Source: Geosiphon pyriformis (Eukaryota > Glomeromycota > Glomeromycetes > Archaeosporales > Geosiphonaceae). From it: DNA of 64,000 nt. The translations under genes and the position numbers were made by a program. The notes under the pieces were generated by a model, which saw only the letters and a list, made by a program, of their open reading frames with translations, was not told the DNA's origin and searched no databases. This document shows positions 64,000-64,000 of the stretch, one piece after another. The DNA lies in contig JAAOMT010000128.1 in assembly GCA_016748015.1 (NCBI GenBank), positions 2,255,426 through 2,319,425 of the forward strand, written 5' to 3'. Every line of letters starts with the position of its first letter. Within the stretch, counting starts at the first letter, position 1.

Positions 64000-64000
64000 A

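Overview
The window looks like nuclear DNA from an arbuscular mycorrhizal fungus (Glomeromycotina, close to Rhizophagus or Gigaspora). The grounds are very AT-rich intergenic DNA, small GT-AG introns, and several families I recall as abundant in those genomes: a particular LINE, elements ending in repeats of a GGTAAAACCTGCGATAGATT-like unit, and a nuclease-like protein family. The organism call is an inference from recalled protein families, not a search. Gene models below were spliced by hand; junctions were checked for reading frame but not against transcripts.

Layout. 1-3060: AT-rich decayed repeat. 4.0-15.3 kb: three paralogous class 3 lipase-like genes (4049-5918 minus, 10207-11684 minus, 13792-15261 plus), each with an N-terminal membrane segment. 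All three have glycine where the catalytic serine of the GHSxGG elbow should be, but keep the aspartate and histidine positions. 15.3-20.5 kb: no gene I can assign. 20.5-24.1 kb: a decayed terminal-inverted-repeat (TIR) element and a 5'-truncated LINE. 24.1-26.8 kb: AT-rich relic DNA. 26.85-34.49 kb: a nearly full-length LINE with two open reading frames, damaged by stops, frameshifts and a 0.7 kb insertion. 34.92-37.49 kb: a pogo/Tigger-like DNA transposon with TA target duplication, containing an assembly gap and a duplicated assembly segment.

39.4-44.7 kb holds a 14-exon gene on the minus strand for a CEP104-like protein (jelly-roll, UVR-like linker, TOG array, C-terminal zinc fingers), a microtubule plus-end and ciliary tip protein in other eukaryotes. 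44.7-52.2 kb is gene-poor non-coding sequence with microsatellites. 52.2-58.7 kb is again relic DNA: two decayed LINE copies, each carrying the same 0.7 kb repeat. 58.76-60.28 kb is a better preserved copy of the TIR element, carrying a gene fragment that resembles the C-terminal half of a ubiquitin-specific protease. Directly after it, 60331-62876 is a ten-exon gene with a predicted PD-(D/E)XK-type nuclease domain, interrupted by an assembly gap. The window ends in a truncated copy of a transposon-associated cysteine-rich ORF.

In short, a few host genes sit as islands in a mobile-element landscape of several age classes. The oldest copies are almost pure A+T, and the younger LINE shows C-to-T and G-to-A stops, which suggests mutational silencing. 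I saw no convincing tRNA, rRNA or CRISPR.
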